Source: Nitrospira sp. KM1 (lineage in GTDB: Bacteria > Nitrospirota > Nitrospiria > Nitrospirales > Nitrospiraceae). From it: a stretch of DNA of 64,000 bases. The stretch covers positions 1,984,001 through 2,048,000 of the forward strand of contig NZ_AP022671.1 of assembly GCF_011405515.1 (NCBI RefSeq), given 5' to 3'. This document shows, in pieces, positions 53,224-63,409 of the stretch; within the stretch, counting starts at the first letter, position 1; the number at the start of each line of letters is the position of its first letter. The notes beneath the pieces are model-generated. The model worked only from the letters and a program-made list of their open reading frames with translations, searched no databases and was not told the DNA's origin. Position numbers and translations under genes: made by a program.

Positions 53224-54504
53224 ATGAAGACGCGTAAACGAATCCGGGTCGATCAGTTAAAGACCGGTATGTATGTGGTGGGGATGGATCAGCCCTGGTA
53301 CAAAACCCCGTTTCTCCTCCATCATTTCCTAGTCCAATCACAAGAGACCATTGATGAACTCGTCCGTCACGGCGTCCGGGAAGTCACCATCGACCCCATG
53401 AAAGGACTCGATCTGGTCGATACCCCACCGCCTGCAGAACAACAGCCGGATACTCCTGAGAACGGGACGATGCCCGGTGCGGTGGAGACACCTTCCGTCT
53501 CCAATACCGGACTGAACGATCACAGGATCAGCAGCCTTGCCGTTGCCCGTGCGGATCAACTGGCCTATCAAGAGGCTGAGTCCGCGATCGAGCGGGTATT
53601 CGAGGACCTCAATGGAGGGACCGTCCCTCCAGTCTCGACGCTGAAAACCATAGTCGGATGCTTCTTGAGCAGGGCGTTGCAGGATCGTACGGCGATGATG
53701 ACCCAGATTCTGCTCCAGCAGATGCGCCGCTTCGACCGGGGGCTGGCCGGCCACGCCATTGACACGTGCATCCTCTCGCTCATTTTTGCCTCCGAGTACG
53801 GCATGGAGGAACAAGATGTCGAACAGGTGGGAATTGGAGCTCTCTTACACGACGTCGGCTATGTCCGTCTTCCGCGAAATCTGTATCGGGCACGACATCG
53901 GTTGGCCTCGAACGAAGAGGAATTAATGCGCCAGCACCCTCGGCTGGGTTTGACACTTCTCGCTGCGGCCAAGGGATTGCCGGAGGGCGTTCGAAGCGTG
54001 ATTGTGGAACATCACGAACGCATCGACGGCTCAGGATATCCGTCCAGATTGAGCGGAGCAGCTGTTTCACCGCTCGGCCAGTTGGTCGGTATCGTGGATA
54101 CGTACCAATCCCTCGTGACGCATCAGGCGGGCCGCATGCCGCTGTCGCCGTTTCAGGCCATCAGAAACCTCTTTATGCTCGGAGAAAAGCGCACGTTCGA
54201 TAAGGCGTTCGTCGAGGTCGCCATCAAGTGCCTGGGTGTCTATCCAATCGGCAGCGTGGTCAAACTGAATACCGGCGAACGAGCGATCGTCGTCGGCGTG
54301 CATCCGGAGCAACGGTTGAAACCGACGTTGAAAGTGATCATGGACCCCAACGGAGAATCCTATGCCGATCCGATCATTGTGGACTTGACCGACACCGAGA
54401 GCGGCGCGCTCAAACGCACCATCCTGACGGCACTGGACCCCGGAACGGAACAGATCAACGTGGCCGCCTACTTGGATTCGACACCCCGGGAGAATGCCGC
54501 GTGA
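53224..54504 (+). CDS. HD-GYP protein with DUF3391 N-terminus, partly degenerate
   Basis: A 426-residue paralogue of the divergent protein (KRIRVDQLKTGMYVVGMDQPWYKTPF). LLHDVGYVRLP keeps the HD pair but has Tyr for the conserved Lys after HDxG. EHHERIDGSGYP is intact. The later motif reads VDTYQSLVTHQAGRM, with the usual DAxTSxRxY core lost. Catalysis may be reduced, or it may act as a sensor. Its stop overlaps the GTG start of the hybrid kinase by 4 bases. In-frame ATGs at 53041 and 53113 lie upstream of, or right at, the expected transcription start. Confidence 0.82.
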   Translation: MKTRKRIRVDQLKTGMYVVGMDQPWYKTPFLLHHFLVQSQETIDELVRHGVREVTIDPMKGLDLVDTPPPAEQQPDTPENGTMPGAVETPSVSNTGLNDHRISSLAVARADQLAYQEAESAIERVFEDLNGGTVPPVSTLKTIVGCFLSRALQDRTAMMTQILLQQMRRFDRGLAGHAIDTCILSLIFASEYGMEEQDVEQVGIGALLHDVGYVRLPRNLYRARHRLASNEEELMRQHPRLGLTLLAAAKGLPEGVRSVIVEHHERIDGSGYPSRLSGAAVSPLGQLVGIVDTYQSLVTHQAGRMPLSPFQAIRNLFMLGEKRTFDKAFVEVAIKCLGVYPIGSVVKLNTGERAIVVGVHPEQRLKPTLKVIMDPNGESYADPIIVDLTDTESGALKRTILTALDPGTEQINVAAYLDSTPRENAA

Positions 54505-57341
54505 GCGTGTCCGATTCACGCAAGTCGCGAGTGGCGAATTCTGGAACTCCGGATGCGTCTACCTATATGGTGTTGGAAGCTCTGCCCTTGGCCGCGTGCC
54601 TTGTAGACATGCGCGGGACTGTCCGCTGGCTCAACCGCCAAGCAACGCATATCATCGGGCGTTCCCGGACGCGATGTCTGCATCAGCCACTCGCCACACT
54701 CCTCGGGTGGCATCGACCGTCACCGCCGGCTATCGTGACCTCCCCGACTCTCCGCGATATTCTGATGTTGCGACAGCCGGCACAAGGGACACACGGCATT
54801 CTCCCAGACGAAACCGGACAGGTGATTCAGATTACCTGGACGTGTCAGCCGCTCGCCGCCACGCGCGATGCGGCGGCCCTGTTTACGTTTCGCGATCTGA
54901 CCGAAGAGCACGCCATAGAGGACGATCGCAACCGGCTCGCGCAGATTGCGGAGGAGTCTCCTTCTGCCCTGGTCGAGTTGGATGCCGATGCCAATCTCCT
55001 CTATGCGAACCCTGCGATGACTACACTGTTGAGGACATTCGGCTATTCGAAAGCCGGGTTCCCCAATGCCCTCCCGGAGAATATCGACTCTCTCGTGAAG
55101 CAGTGTTTAGGAACCGGCCGAACGTCTCCCCAGATCGAAGTCGCGCTGTCCGGCTTCAATTACGCCTGGACATTCTGCCCGGTTCCTTCCCATCATCATG
55201 TGCGAGGTTATGGGATCGATCTGACAGACGTCCGGACGACCCAACAGCAACTGCAGAAGGCCACGGCTCACCTCGAATGCGTCAATGGCGAACTGGCGGC
55301 GGCCTTACAGAAAGCCCGGGACGCGGATCGTGCCAAAACCAATTTTTTTGCCACGATCAGCCATGAACTCAGAACCCCGATGAACGGGGTCATCGGAATG
55401 GCCGGCCTGTTGCGCGACTCGGCCCTGTCCGACGATCAACGAGGCTGCGTCGATACGATTCACCAATGTGGAGAAGCCCTTCTTTCGATCATCAACGACA
55501 TCCTGGATTGCAGCAAGATCGAATCGGGAAAATTGGAGCTTGAATGCATCGCCTTCAATTTGCGGACCACGGTAGAAGATGTTCTGGCTCAGTTCGCGGA
55601 ACGTGCGCAGACCAAGGGGATTGAGATCACCGGTCTGGTCCATTCGACCGTTCCGACAGGCCTCCGCGGAGACCCGGGTCGGCTTCGACAAGTATTGACC
55701 AATCTCGTGGCCAACGGCGTCAAATTCACCGATTGCGGAGAGGTCACGCTGCAGGTCTATCTCGCAGACGACGGCCCGAACAGCGCTCTCGTCAGGTTTG
55801 AAATCACAGATACAGGCATCGGGATCGCTCCGGACAGTCTAGATCGACTGTTCACACCGTTTTCTCAGGCTGACAGTTCCATGACCAGACGCTACGGCGG
55901 GACTGGACTCGGATTGGCGATTTGCAAACAGCTCATCGAACTGATGGGAGGGCAGATCGGAGTGAACAGTACACCGGGACAAGGAAGCACGTTCTGGTGT
56001 ACCGCGCGACTTCTCAAGCAACAACCGGAATCGTCCTCCACCACCCATGCGGATCTGGTTGGTCGGCGAGTACTCGTCGTGGACGACAATGAATCGCATC
56101 GAATGATTTTGCATCATTTTGCCCAGGGATGGGGCATGGACGACCACGGGGCCGAGGACGCCGAACGGGCGGTCCAACTCGTGGAAGAGGCGGCCGCCCG
56201 GCACCAGCCCTACGACGTCGCTGTTCTTGACATGATGATGCCCGGAACGGACGGATTGATGCTGGCGAGGCTCCTGAAGGCACATCCAGCCGGTCGTCGT
56301 ATCAAACTCCTTCTCTTGACATCACTGGTTCAAAAGGGTCAGTCGGAGCAGGCAAAACAGGCGGGCATCGACGTCTACATCACGAAACCGGTCCGACACG
56401 ACCAGCTGTATGGGGGGCTCTGCCGCGCGCTCGGCGTATTGCGTCCGACCGAGATGAAGAAGACCCCGCCGGGGCGTGCGTTGACAGAACCGCTCGCCCC
56501 TCCGGCCGCGCCTGTTCTCGTCGTCGAGGACAATATGGTCAATCAGAAATTGATGGCACGTCTGATGGAACGGTTGGGTTACTCCGTCGATGTGTCCGCC
56601 AGCGGCCATGAAGCGATCGAGGCCTGGGAACGATCGACGTATTCGGCCATCCTGATGGACTGTCAGATGCCCGTCATGGACGGGTTCGAGGCCACGTCGG
56701 TGATACGGAACAAAGAGCGTGAGGGAAGAGTCAATCATTATCCCGGTCACATCCCCATCATCGCAGTCACGGCCAATGCGATGCAGGGCGACCGCGAGCG
56801 CTGTCTAGCGGCGGGCATGGATGATTACCTCTCCAAGCCCATTAAGAGTGAGGAGTTACAGAATATCCTCCAGCGATGGATTCCCTCCCACGCGAGCGCC
56901 TGCGCACGAATCGATGCGGCGGTTCCCACGGTCGGTCGAACGGACGAGACGGCGCACGCTGATACACTACGCTCGTCTTCCCGCCCGACTTCGTTCGATG
57001 CTGCGGCGCTCCTGGAGAACATCGGAGGAGATCCGGACTTCGTTCGGCAGTTGCTGGAAATGTTCCTGGTCAGCGGGCCAGACATGGTATGCAGGATCAC
57101 GGTCGCAGTGCAGAAAGGCGATACCCGGAGCCTGGAGCAGTCCGCTCATCTGCTCAAAGGAACGGCCGGAAATCTGTGCGCTCGTCCGACGGCGTTGCTG
57201 GCCAGCCAACTGGAAGCTCTGAGCCGGACGGACCGGATGGAGGATGCGAAAACGCTGGTCGAGCCACTGCACAGCGCAATCACTCGTCTCACGCAGGATA
57301 TCGAGGGCTATCTCAACGGACTGGATAGAAAGGCCGCCTGA
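54501..57341 (+). CDS. BarA-like hybrid histidine kinase (PAS-PAS-HisKA-HATPase-REC-REC-HPt)
   Basis: A 946-residue soluble protein beginning with GTG 54501. Two PAS domains ([41 protein letters not shown]) lead to HisKA with His288 in [15 protein letters not shown] ATPase follows ([23 protein letters not shown]). Then come receiver 1 ([25 protein letters not shown]), receiver 2 ([26 protein letters not shown]) and HPt with His883 in [11 protein letters not shown]. There is no membrane segment, so the input is cytoplasmic. It is co-translated with the HD-GYP gene, and such multistep kinases often control CsrA-related small RNAs. Confidence 0.9.
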   Translation: MSVSDSRKSRVANSGTPDASTYMVLEALPLAACLVDMRGTVRWLNRQATHIIGRSRTRCLHQPLATLLGWHRPSPPAIVTSPTLRDILMLRQPAQGTHGILPDETGQVIQITWTCQPLAATRDAAALFTFRDLTEEHAIEDDRNRLAQIAEESPSALVELDADANLLYANPAMTTLLRTFGYSKAGFPNALPENIDSLVKQCLGTGRTSPQIEVALSGFNYAWTFCPVPSHHHVRGYGIDLTDVRTTQQQLQKATAHLECVNGELAAALQKARDADRAKTNFFATISHELRTPMNGVIGMAGLLRDSALSDDQRGCVDTIHQCGEALLSIINDILDCSKIESGKLELECIAFNLRTTVEDVLAQFAERAQTKGIEITGLVHSTVPTGLRGDPGRLRQVLTNLVANGVKFTDCGEVTLQVYLADDGPNSALVRFEITDTGIGIAPDSLDRLFTPFSQADSSMTRRYGGTGLGLAICKQLIELMGGQIGVNSTPGQGSTFWCTARLLKQQPESSSTTHADLVGRRVLVVDDNESHRMILHHFAQGWGMDDHGAEDAERAVQLVEEAAARHQPYDVAVLDMMMPGTDGLMLARLLKAHPAGRRIKLLLLTSLVQKGQSEQAKQAGIDVYITKPVRHDQLYGGLCRALGVLRPTEMKKTPPGRALTEPLAPPAAPVLVVEDNMVNQKLMARLMERLGYSVDVSASGHEAIEAWERSTYSAILMDCQMPVMDGFEATSVIRNKEREGRVNHYPGHIPIIAVTANAMQGDRERCLAAGMDDYLSKPIKSEELQNILQRWIPSHASACARIDAAVPTVGRTDETAHADTLRSSSRPTSFDAAALLENIGGDPDFVRQLLEMFLVSGPDMVCRITVAVQKGDTRSLEQSAHLLKGTAGNLCARPTALLASQLEALSRTDRMEDAKTLVEPLHSAITRLTQDIEGYLNGLDRKAA

Positions 57342-57394
57342 ACGGAACCGCACCACTCCGGCAACCGGGCATGCCGTGAGCTCTCATGGACCGT

Positions 57395-57874
57395 CTATGA
57401 ACAGGCCGCCTGTTGCAACGAGGGAGCTGCAGGTTCAGGAATAGGAACCGCCCTTGGAAACACCGGATGGCGGGTTGGATAGCTGTCGGCAAGAACGACC
57501 TGTTTCCCCATCTTCGTTCGCTGGTTGACGACCAGTGGCCCACGCAGATTGGCCGTGACGCTTCCAGGATCTTCCGAGGGTATTGTCAGAATGACCAGCA
57601 ACAGGAGATCATCGGTTTCGAGACCCTTCACCTCTGCCAGCGCCTCCGGTGTCAGCACGAGCGAATAGTCGGCCGTCAACTCTACCGGATCCATGATGAC
57701 AAAGGACAAATCAGGATCGGTGACGGATTGAAGCCATTTGAAGGGTACCGGCGTATCATGGTCGAGAATCACATAGCGGGACTGATCATGGAATCCCAAA
57801 AGTCCGCTGGGGAAATGCAAAATGCTTTCATCGCTGACATCGAACGAACCGAATCGGGTGGACTTACACTTCAT
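57395..57874 (-). CDS. fliW: Flagellar assembly factor FliW
   Basis: A 159-residue FliW protein: FPSGLLGFHDQSRYVILDHD, PFKWLQSVTDPDLSFVIMDP, and TANLRGPLVVNQRTKMGKQVVL. It binds CsrA and is released when it binds flagellin, so unexported flagellin shuts down its own translation. It follows csrA by 9 bases. The last ~20 residues (Pro-rich, Gln/Ala) are variable. Confidence 0.95.
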   Translation of the reverse strand: MKCKSTRFGSFDVSDESILHFPSGLLGFHDQSRYVILDHDTPVPFKWLQSVTDPDLSFVIMDPVELTADYSLVLTPEALAEVKGLETDDLLLLVILTIPSEDPGSVTANLRGPLVVNQRTKMGKQVVLADSYPTRHPVFPRAVPIPEPAAPSLQQAACS

Positions 57875-57883
57875 ACGTCCTGC

Positions 57884-58129
57884 TCACGTCCCTTGCCGGC
57901 GCTGGGAGCCCCATCGCTGTTGAAAGGCCTCGATTGGAACGATTTGGGTGCGTGCGGCTAAACGGTTTTCATCTTGGATTCTGGCATACACTTCATCGCG
58001 GTGCACTTCCACGGTAAGCGGGGCCTCAATGCCAAGACGGACCTGTCCGCCTTTCATGCCGAGCACAACCACCCGTATGTCAGGGCCTATCGTCACGCCC
58101 TCTCCACGCCGACGCGTGAGGACCAACAT
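57884..58129 (-). CDS. csrA: Carbon storage regulator CsrA
   Basis: An 81-residue RNA-binding dimer: [41 protein letters not shown]. The longer C-terminus (to residue 81) is typical of non-enteric CsrA proteins that interact with FliW. AAGGAAGG lies before the ATG and includes GGA, so autoregulation is possible. A perfect sigma-28-like promoter is 42 bases upstream. Confidence 0.96.
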   Translation of the reverse strand: MLVLTRRRGEGVTIGPDIRVVVLGMKGGQVRLGIEAPLTVEVHRDEVYARIQDENRLAARTQIVPIEAFQQRWGSQRRQGT

Positions 58130-58170
58130 GCCAGCCTTCCTTGGCGAGAGCCTGTGAATCCGCTCAGCCT

Positions 58171-58198
58171 GTATCGGCCGGCCAGGCGTGAAACTTGA
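58171..58198 (-). promoter_or_regulatory. Sigma-28-like promoter of csrA-fliW
   Basis: TCAAGTTT-N12-GCCGATAC on the minus strand, in the gap between flgL and csrA. Both core elements are the same as in the site before the HTH-cheY operon. Confidence 0.72.
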
Positions 58199-58209
58199 TG
58201 AGCCGTTGA

Positions 58210-59976
58210 TTACCGGAGATAGTTCATCAGCGAATTCTGAAACAAGCTGCTCAATGTCCGGCTGGCAGCTTCCAGGGCGAACTGCTGCAGGGTCAGATCG
58301 GAAATCGCCTTCGCCAAATCGACATCCTCTGTCTGTGATAATGTCTGTGCAAAAAATCCCTTGGCCTGCTCCAGCTGGGAAGAATTTGTCGTCAACCGGC
58401 TGGATAATGCGCCGATCTCTCCATGGACGGATCCGATTGCTGAGAGGCTGTCGTCAAGACCGCCGAGCGCGTCGGAAATTCCATTGCGGTCATTGGTGCG
58501 CAGAGCGGTAATGAGCTGCTTCATGGTCGAGAAGACGTCGGCTGACGATGGTGTGAAAATGCGGTCTCCCGACACATTCGTCGGCACGGTCTGATCATTG
58601 CCCACTTCGATCTGGTGAACACCGCTATCTCCCTGGTATCCGAGCCCTGTCACGATGGCAAACCGATCTCCGGCCGCGGGTGCTCCGGACTCATTCGTCA
58701 AGGTGACGCGGATGCCCTCGAAACTGATCGCATTTCCAGACACATAACTCTGATTGGACAGAACAGTGCGGGGGGACAAGTTGATGTCGAAGCTGTCTCC
58801 TGTTTGCGGCCCTCCCTGCTGTCCATTGAGGAGCACGACCTGCATTCCATCAAATGTCACGCTATCCCCCGACGCATAGGCGTTTCCCGACGATACCGTG
58901 GTGCCCGCAGTGACGTCCACTACCGAGTATTGAGTGGAGGACGTGAACTGGATGCGGTAGTCATGGAGTTTCAACTGAGCAGGGTCGACGAGACCGGCAT
59001 TCGCCACCGCGACGCCCCCCGCATTCGATGCCCCTCTCGCGACGGTAGGAGGCACCGTCACATCCACGACATCGTATGTAGTGGTGGAAGTGAATCGAAT
59101 CATATAGTCGTCGAGGGTCGCCTGATTGTCGTCCACAATGCGGCCGGCGGTCACGGCCACCCCGCCCGTATTTCCCACCCCGGCACTCACCGACGCTGTA
59201 AGGGCAAACGGACTCGAGCCGCTTGTGGCCGCGCCGCCGGAAAGTCCCAAAGCCGTCCGTGCGGTCCCCCCCGTAACAGTGACGCTCGACAGGTCACCAT
59301 GATCGGACGATTCGATGACGAGGTGATCGGTTTCAAAGCGGACCGAGACCTGCTTGCCGGCATTCGCCAACGACGTATCCGCATTGATCCGGCCTTCCAC
59401 CAAAGCGGCAAGTTGGGAACCACTGAATGTGGCACTGGCCGCAGTCAAATCGATGGTGCCCGATGTGACCCCGTCGACGTTGACGACGAGGGTGTCATTG
59501 GCGCCGTTCGTCAACGAGACGGGTGCCGTGATTGCCAATCCCGTCGTCCTCCCGTGCGTGCTGGTGCCGGTAAAGATCCCCTGTCCGTTGAGTTCGGTGT
59601 TGCCGAATTGCTGGATTTGAGCGAACAGCTGTCGAACTTCCTGAGCCCCGATGACGCGCTCCGCGGGACCGTTGGTGTCGTTTCGAAACTGTACGGCCAG
59701 TTCGCGAACGCGCGCGAGGGCGTCCGTCGTGCTGCTGAGCACGCTGTCGGCAAGGTCCAATCGCGTTTGCCCGAACGTGACATTCCGGAGCCGCTGATCG
59801 ATCGCGGCGATCGAGGCTTTATCGAGGGCGATGTGATTGAACGTAGCCGGGTCGTCCGAGGGTTGCCGGACGGCTTTACCCGTCGATACTTGCTGTTGCA
59901 ATTCCAGTAGACGCGCGCGCGAGCGCTGAAGATTGTTCGCGAGCACGCCGAAGGTCTGCTGTTCGGTGACCCTCAT
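58210..59976 (-). CDS. flgL: Flagellar hook-filament junction protein FlgL
   Basis: A 588-residue protein, long compared with the ~317 residues of E. coli FlgL. The N-terminus ([34 protein letters not shown]) and C-terminus ([26 protein letters not shown]) are conserved junction segments. Between them are extra beta-rich modules: a flagellin-IN-like unit ([13 protein letters not shown]) and two related units with YxIxFTSxTxYxVVDV. FlgK carries similar modules, suggesting a matched surface on both junction rings. Confidence 0.92.
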   Translation of the reverse strand: MRVTEQQTFGVLANNLQRSRARLLELQQQVSTGKAVRQPSDDPATFNHIALDKASIAAIDQRLRNVTFGQTRLDLADSVLSSTTDALARVRELAVQFRNDTNGPAERVIGAQEVRQLFAQIQQFGNTELNGQGIFTGTSTHGRTTGLAITAPVSLTNGANDTLVVNVDGVTSGTIDLTAASATFSGSQLAALVEGRINADTSLANAGKQVSVRFETDHLVIESSDHGDLSSVTVTGGTARTALGLSGGAATSGSSPFALTASVSAGVGNTGGVAVTAGRIVDDNQATLDDYMIRFTSTTTYDVVDVTVPPTVARGASNAGGVAVANAGLVDPAQLKLHDYRIQFTSSTQYSVVDVTAGTTVSSGNAYASGDSVTFDGMQVVLLNGQQGGPQTGDSFDINLSPRTVLSNQSYVSGNAISFEGIRVTLTNESGAPAAGDRFAIVTGLGYQGDSGVHQIEVGNDQTVPTNVSGDRIFTPSSADVFSTMKQLITALRTNDRNGISDALGGLDDSLSAIGSVHGEIGALSSRLTTNSSQLEQAKGFFAQTLSQTEDVDLAKAISDLTLQQFALEAASRTLSSLFQNSLMNYLR

Positions 59977-59993
59977 AGTCTCACCCCGTCTGG

Positions 59994-62018
59994 TTATGGC
60001 TTCAATGACAGCAGCGTCTGAAACAACTCGTCCGTCACCTTGATCAGGCGGGATGCCGCTTCAAAACTGCGCTGGTATTTAATCAGGTTGACCAATTCCT
60101 CATCCAAGGACACTCCCGATACTTCGGCGCGGAAGGTCTGAATCTGGTCGCGCAAGACTTCCTGGGCCTGCCGGTCGCGATCCGCACTTTGTGCCTGCAC
60201 GCCGAGACCAGACGCCATGCTTCGGTACGCGTCGTTAAAGGTCCCTTCGTCCAGCGCCGCATATTGACGGTGCTGAAGCGCGACGAGAGCGAGTGCATTG
60301 GCATTGTCTCCGGGAATGCCGGCTCGGTTGGAGGCAGCCGCCACCGCCGAAGGGTCGGACAGTGAGACTGATATCGTCTTCGCTCCGTCATGATACGAGT
60401 TGGCCTCCAAGACGTCTCCGGCCGCTGGCGCCCCCGTCACAGTCACCGAGATTCCGTCGAATGAGAAGTCCCTTGGCCCGCTGTACGTTCCCGACGCCGC
60501 CGTCGCGGTCCCTGTCGACAATCCGAGAGCTGCTCTGGCTGTTCCTCCGATCACATCGACAGCCGATGTCGACGTCGTCGAATTCGAAGTCAGGACAAGC
60601 CGGTTGGCCGTCGTATCGAACACGACCGATACCGTCTTTCCGGCGGCCTGCAACGCCGAATCCCCGTTGATTTTCGATTGCACTTCTTGCGCAAGCGCGG
60701 CCCCGGAGGCATACGCGATCCCTGGCAATGCCGCTCCGGCAAGCGTAATCGTTCCCGATGTGGTCCCGTCAACTGTCACCGTGAGCGTATCGTTGGAGCC
60801 CGTCACGATGGCAACGGGAGCGGCTGCAGTTGGAGCCGGGATCTGCGCGCCCGAATAGTTTCCTCGGATGAGTGAACCGGTCGTGGCATCAACGATCGAA
60901 TAGGCAGTAGGAGACGAAAAGCGGATTTCATAATCGTGCTGTGTGAGCAGGCCATTCGCCGTCACGACCCCCGAGCCTATGGTGGACGATCCCGTATTGT
61001 CGCTGGCGGATGCCGTGGTGACGGTGATCGGACCAAAGAGGTTGTTGCCCGTCGACCCATCCAGCCCGAATCCCTGACGATGCACCTGATTGACTTCGTT
61101 GACTAACGTGGTCGCCAAACGATCCACGGATCGCTGGAGATCGCGAACGGTACCATCGCGGATATCAAGGAGGCTGCGAAGGCGGCCGTTCGACACCAGC
61201 GCATCGATGCTTAAGGCTTTCGTCCCACCGGTGGAGTATCCGACGGAGAGCATGCCGTCATTCGAGGGATTTTCGAACGCGGACAATTCACGCGCACCCC
61301 CGCTCTCAACCACCACCTGGCCTCGCGCAACAAATACGGACAAGGCGCCAGAACCGGACTCGATGGTCGTGACGTCAATGCGCTGCGCCAGTTCGTTCAC
61401 CGCCAAATCGCGCTGATCCCGAAGATCGTTGGCATTCTGGCCCGTAACCTCTGCTGCGACGATCTTGTCGTTCAGTTCCGCTATCTGTTTGGCCAGACTG
61501 TTGATTTCCGTGACGGTCTGTTTGACCTGGAAGTTCAGCGACTGACGAGAGGTCTCAAGTTGAGAGGACGCCTGGTTCAGGCTGCCGGCCAACTGCGCCG
61601 CATTGGCCAACAGCACGGAACGCGCCGTGAGTTCGTTGGGATTCGTCGAAACATCCTGAAGCCCTTGAAAGAAATCGTTGAGGCGCGCAGCCAGGCCCTC
61701 ATCGTTGCTATCGGCCAGGAGATTCTGCAGCCTGAACAACTCATCCCGAGCCACGGAGAGACGACCGAGGTTCTGCTCGGACGTCGTCAATTGCCTGTTG
61801 ACGAACTGATCGGCAAAACGCCGGATGCTCAACGCCTGGACGCCGGTTCCCATCATCCCGGGCTGTCCGTTGAGCGGCGGGCGTTCCGTGACGACCGCTT
61901 CCTGTCTGGAGAACCCGGGCGTATTCAAATTCGCCACGTTATGTCCCGTGACGGTCAACGCCGTCTGAGACGTCGTCAATGCGCTTCGGGCAATATCGAA
62001 AAGTCCGCTGAGTGACAT
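59994..62018 (-). CDS. flgK: Flagellar hook-associated protein FlgK
   Basis: A 674-residue protein. The N-terminal LFDIARSALTTSQTALTVTGHNVANLNTPGFSRQE and C-terminal VSLDEELVNLIKYQRSFEAASRLIKVTDELFQTLL are the conserved D0/D1 parts. The middle has HDYEIRFSSPTAYSIVDATTG and GGTARAALGLSTG units resembling the inserts of FlgL. It joins hook and filament with FlgL, whose gene follows by 17 bases. Confidence 0.95.
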   Translation of the reverse strand: MSLSGLFDIARSALTTSQTALTVTGHNVANLNTPGFSRQEAVVTERPPLNGQPGMMGTGVQALSIRRFADQFVNRQLTTSEQNLGRLSVARDELFRLQNLLADSNDEGLAARLNDFFQGLQDVSTNPNELTARSVLLANAAQLAGSLNQASSQLETSRQSLNFQVKQTVTEINSLAKQIAELNDKIVAAEVTGQNANDLRDQRDLAVNELAQRIDVTTIESGSGALSVFVARGQVVVESGGARELSAFENPSNDGMLSVGYSTGGTKALSIDALVSNGRLRSLLDIRDGTVRDLQRSVDRLATTLVNEVNQVHRQGFGLDGSTGNNLFGPITVTTASASDNTGSSTIGSGVVTANGLLTQHDYEIRFSSPTAYSIVDATTGSLIRGNYSGAQIPAPTAAAPVAIVTGSNDTLTVTVDGTTSGTITLAGAALPGIAYASGAALAQEVQSKINGDSALQAAGKTVSVVFDTTANRLVLTSNSTTSTSAVDVIGGTARAALGLSTGTATAASGTYSGPRDFSFDGISVTVTGAPAAGDVLEANSYHDGAKTISVSLSDPSAVAAASNRAGIPGDNANALALVALQHRQYAALDEGTFNDAYRSMASGLGVQAQSADRDRQAQEVLRDQIQTFRAEVSGVSLDEELVNLIKYQRSFEAASRLIKVTDELFQTLLSLKP

Positions 62019-62025
62019 CGGGCCT

Positions 62026-62535
62026 CTAGCCTCGCTGCTGTAAGAAACTGCCTTCGTAGATCGCCGAGTGTCGCCCGCCGGACGGCGAGTAGAGTCCCTC
62101 GGAATTCGCCGAACTGGTCCATGCCGACATCATCTGTTCAATGAATTGCCTGATGTTGTCGATCAATGTCGAATTCAGCGCAATCTCTTCCCTGATTGCA
62201 CGGAGCCTCTCCGCGAGCCGAGCATACCGCTCGTCGAGGCCCGGCACGGACGCGGACTTCATCTGTTCGAGAATCGTTTGAAGCGTCACCGCGGCAGGAG
62301 GCAGTCCCCATGAGGCTGACACCTGCCCGGCAAAGCGTTGTCGCTCCGTATCCAGCGTCTCCAGTGACGCCAGAATCCCCAGACGTCGCTCGTTGATCGA
62401 TGTGAATTCAGAAACAGCGAGGCGCTGGATTGCCGATCGCTCCTCGCGGAGCGTGGCAAGGAGAAGCTCACATGCGGATTCTTCACGGCTCAAGATGTCG
62501 GCAAGCTGAGGAAGGACAGCGGAGGAAGGATGCAT
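62026..62535 (-). CDS. flgN: FlgN-like flagellar chaperone
   Basis: A 169-residue helical protein (LLATLREERSAIQRLAV, FTSINERRLGILASLETLDTERQRF, RLRAIREEIALNSTLIDNIRQFI). Its place between flgM and flgK is that of FlgN, the export chaperone for FlgK and FlgL. Sequence similarity in this family is low but the coiled-coil profile fits. GGAGAGAG precedes the ATG. Confidence 0.8.
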   Translation of the reverse strand: MHPSSAVLPQLADILSREESACELLLATLREERSAIQRLAVSEFTSINERRLGILASLETLDTERQRFAGQVSASWGLPPAAVTLQTILEQMKSASVPGLDERYARLAERLRAIREEIALNSTLIDNIRQFIEQMMSAWTSSANSEGLYSPSGGRHSAIYEGSFLQQRG

Positions 62536-62607
62536 GAGTACTCTCTCCTGTGAAGCGTCTCGTCTTCGGCCTTCGACCGCCTCCCAGGAATAGGGAGCGG
62601 ATGTGGA

Positions 62608-62910
62608 TCATAGTACGGTATCGGTCAACACCTGCCGCAGTATGGAGTCGCCTACCTTTCGGCTTTCGATGCCGTACGTGCCACTTTCGAGGGACTGCCG
62701 GATCTGCTCGATTTTCTTCATCCGTTCATGATCTGGTACGTGAGTCAGGTCCTTGATTCGCTGCAGTTCTTTGGCTTGATCTGAGATCTGAACACGGTCC
62801 TCCTGCCCTTGGGGCTTCGATGGAGACTTACCTGATACCGGCCCAACCTCCTGCACGCCCAGCAGCATCTTGGCGAGTTCAGCCGCCCGGCCTCTTCCAG
62901 AAATTTCCAT
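62608..62910 (-). CDS. flgM: Anti-sigma-28 factor FlgM
   Basis: The 100-residue protein has a disordered-looking first half and the conserved C-terminal helical part (DRVQISDQAKELQRIKD, MKKIEQIRQSLESGTYGI). ATG 62910 is preceded by GGGAGGAA with 8-base spacing; a TTG at 62916 is less likely. FlgM holds FliA inactive until exported through the completed hook. A sigma-28-like promoter 75-100 bases upstream, inside flgJ, would give a classic negative feedback loop. Confidence 0.93.
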   Translation of the reverse strand: MEISGRGRAAELAKMLLGVQEVGPVSGKSPSKPQGQEDRVQISDQAKELQRIKDLTHVPDHERMKKIEQIRQSLESGTYGIESRKVGDSILRQVLTDTVL

Positions 62911-62912
62911 GA

Positions 62913-63338
62913 TCAATTCCTCCCCTGATGTGCATCGGTCGGCAGCAGGTGGGTTGGCTCCTGGGTCTCACCTGTACCGGTAGTCGTATCGGTCGGTGTG
63001 TCAGAAAACTTAAGGCCCGACGGAACGGTTATGGCATTTTGCTGACGAATATAGGTCTCGACCATCGCTCCAAGACCCAATCCTCCTGCCTGAGCGGCCC
63101 TCCGACCGAGTTCCTCGTCATAAAAGGAGTGGAACATCTGCCCTGCTTCGTTCTTGAGTAAACCGGCATGAACGGTCTCCCGCATGGTTTTCAAGAGATA
63201 GGAAATAAAGAACCCCTCGAATTCCTGGGCCGCCTTCCGAATGCTCGCCGGATCCTGACCCGTCGTTCGACCCTCTAGCCGTGCGGCAAAGGGCCCGAGC
63301 GGGTCAACCGCCACCTGAGGAGAAATCAATGGATCCAT
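62913..63338 (-). CDS. flgJ: Flagellar rod-binding protein FlgJ (rod-binding domain only)
   Basis: A 141-residue protein with the FlgJ_N rod-binding domain (AAQEFEGFFISYLLKTMRET, GQMFHSFYDEELGRRAAQAGGLGLG). The muramidase domain of enteric FlgJ is absent, as common outside the gamma-proteobacteria, so a separate lytic transglycosylase may open the peptidoglycan. ATG 63338 was chosen over 63374 for the fit to family start. It lies 71 bases after flgI. Confidence 0.92.
   Translation of the reverse strand: MDPLISPQVAVDPLGPFAARLEGRTTGQDPASIRKAAQEFEGFFISYLLKTMRETVHAGLLKNEAGQMFHSFYDEELGRRAAQAGGLGLGAMVETYIRQQNAITVPSGLKFSDTPTDTTTGTGETQEPTHLLPTDAHQGRN
62986..63013 (-). promoter_or_regulatory. Sigma-28-like promoter of flgM, inside flgJ
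   Basis: TTAAGTTT-N12-ACCGATAC on the minus strand, within the last ~35 codons of flgJ. Its -35 is identical to the HD-GYP site at 52985. It would drive flgM-flgN-flgK-flgL independently of the early flgI-flgJ operon. Confidence 0.65.
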
Positions 63339-63409
63339 AGTATCTCGTCTTTCATCGACACGTACCAACGCCAATGGCGCTCACCCATATTCCAAAAGAT
63401 GGTCGCCAT

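Noticed and set aside
62618-62644. ACCGATAC element at the end of flgM as promoter for flgN
   Set aside because: No TCAAG/TAAA-type -35 occurs at 11 or 12 bases (it reads CATACTGC), so it was not counted.
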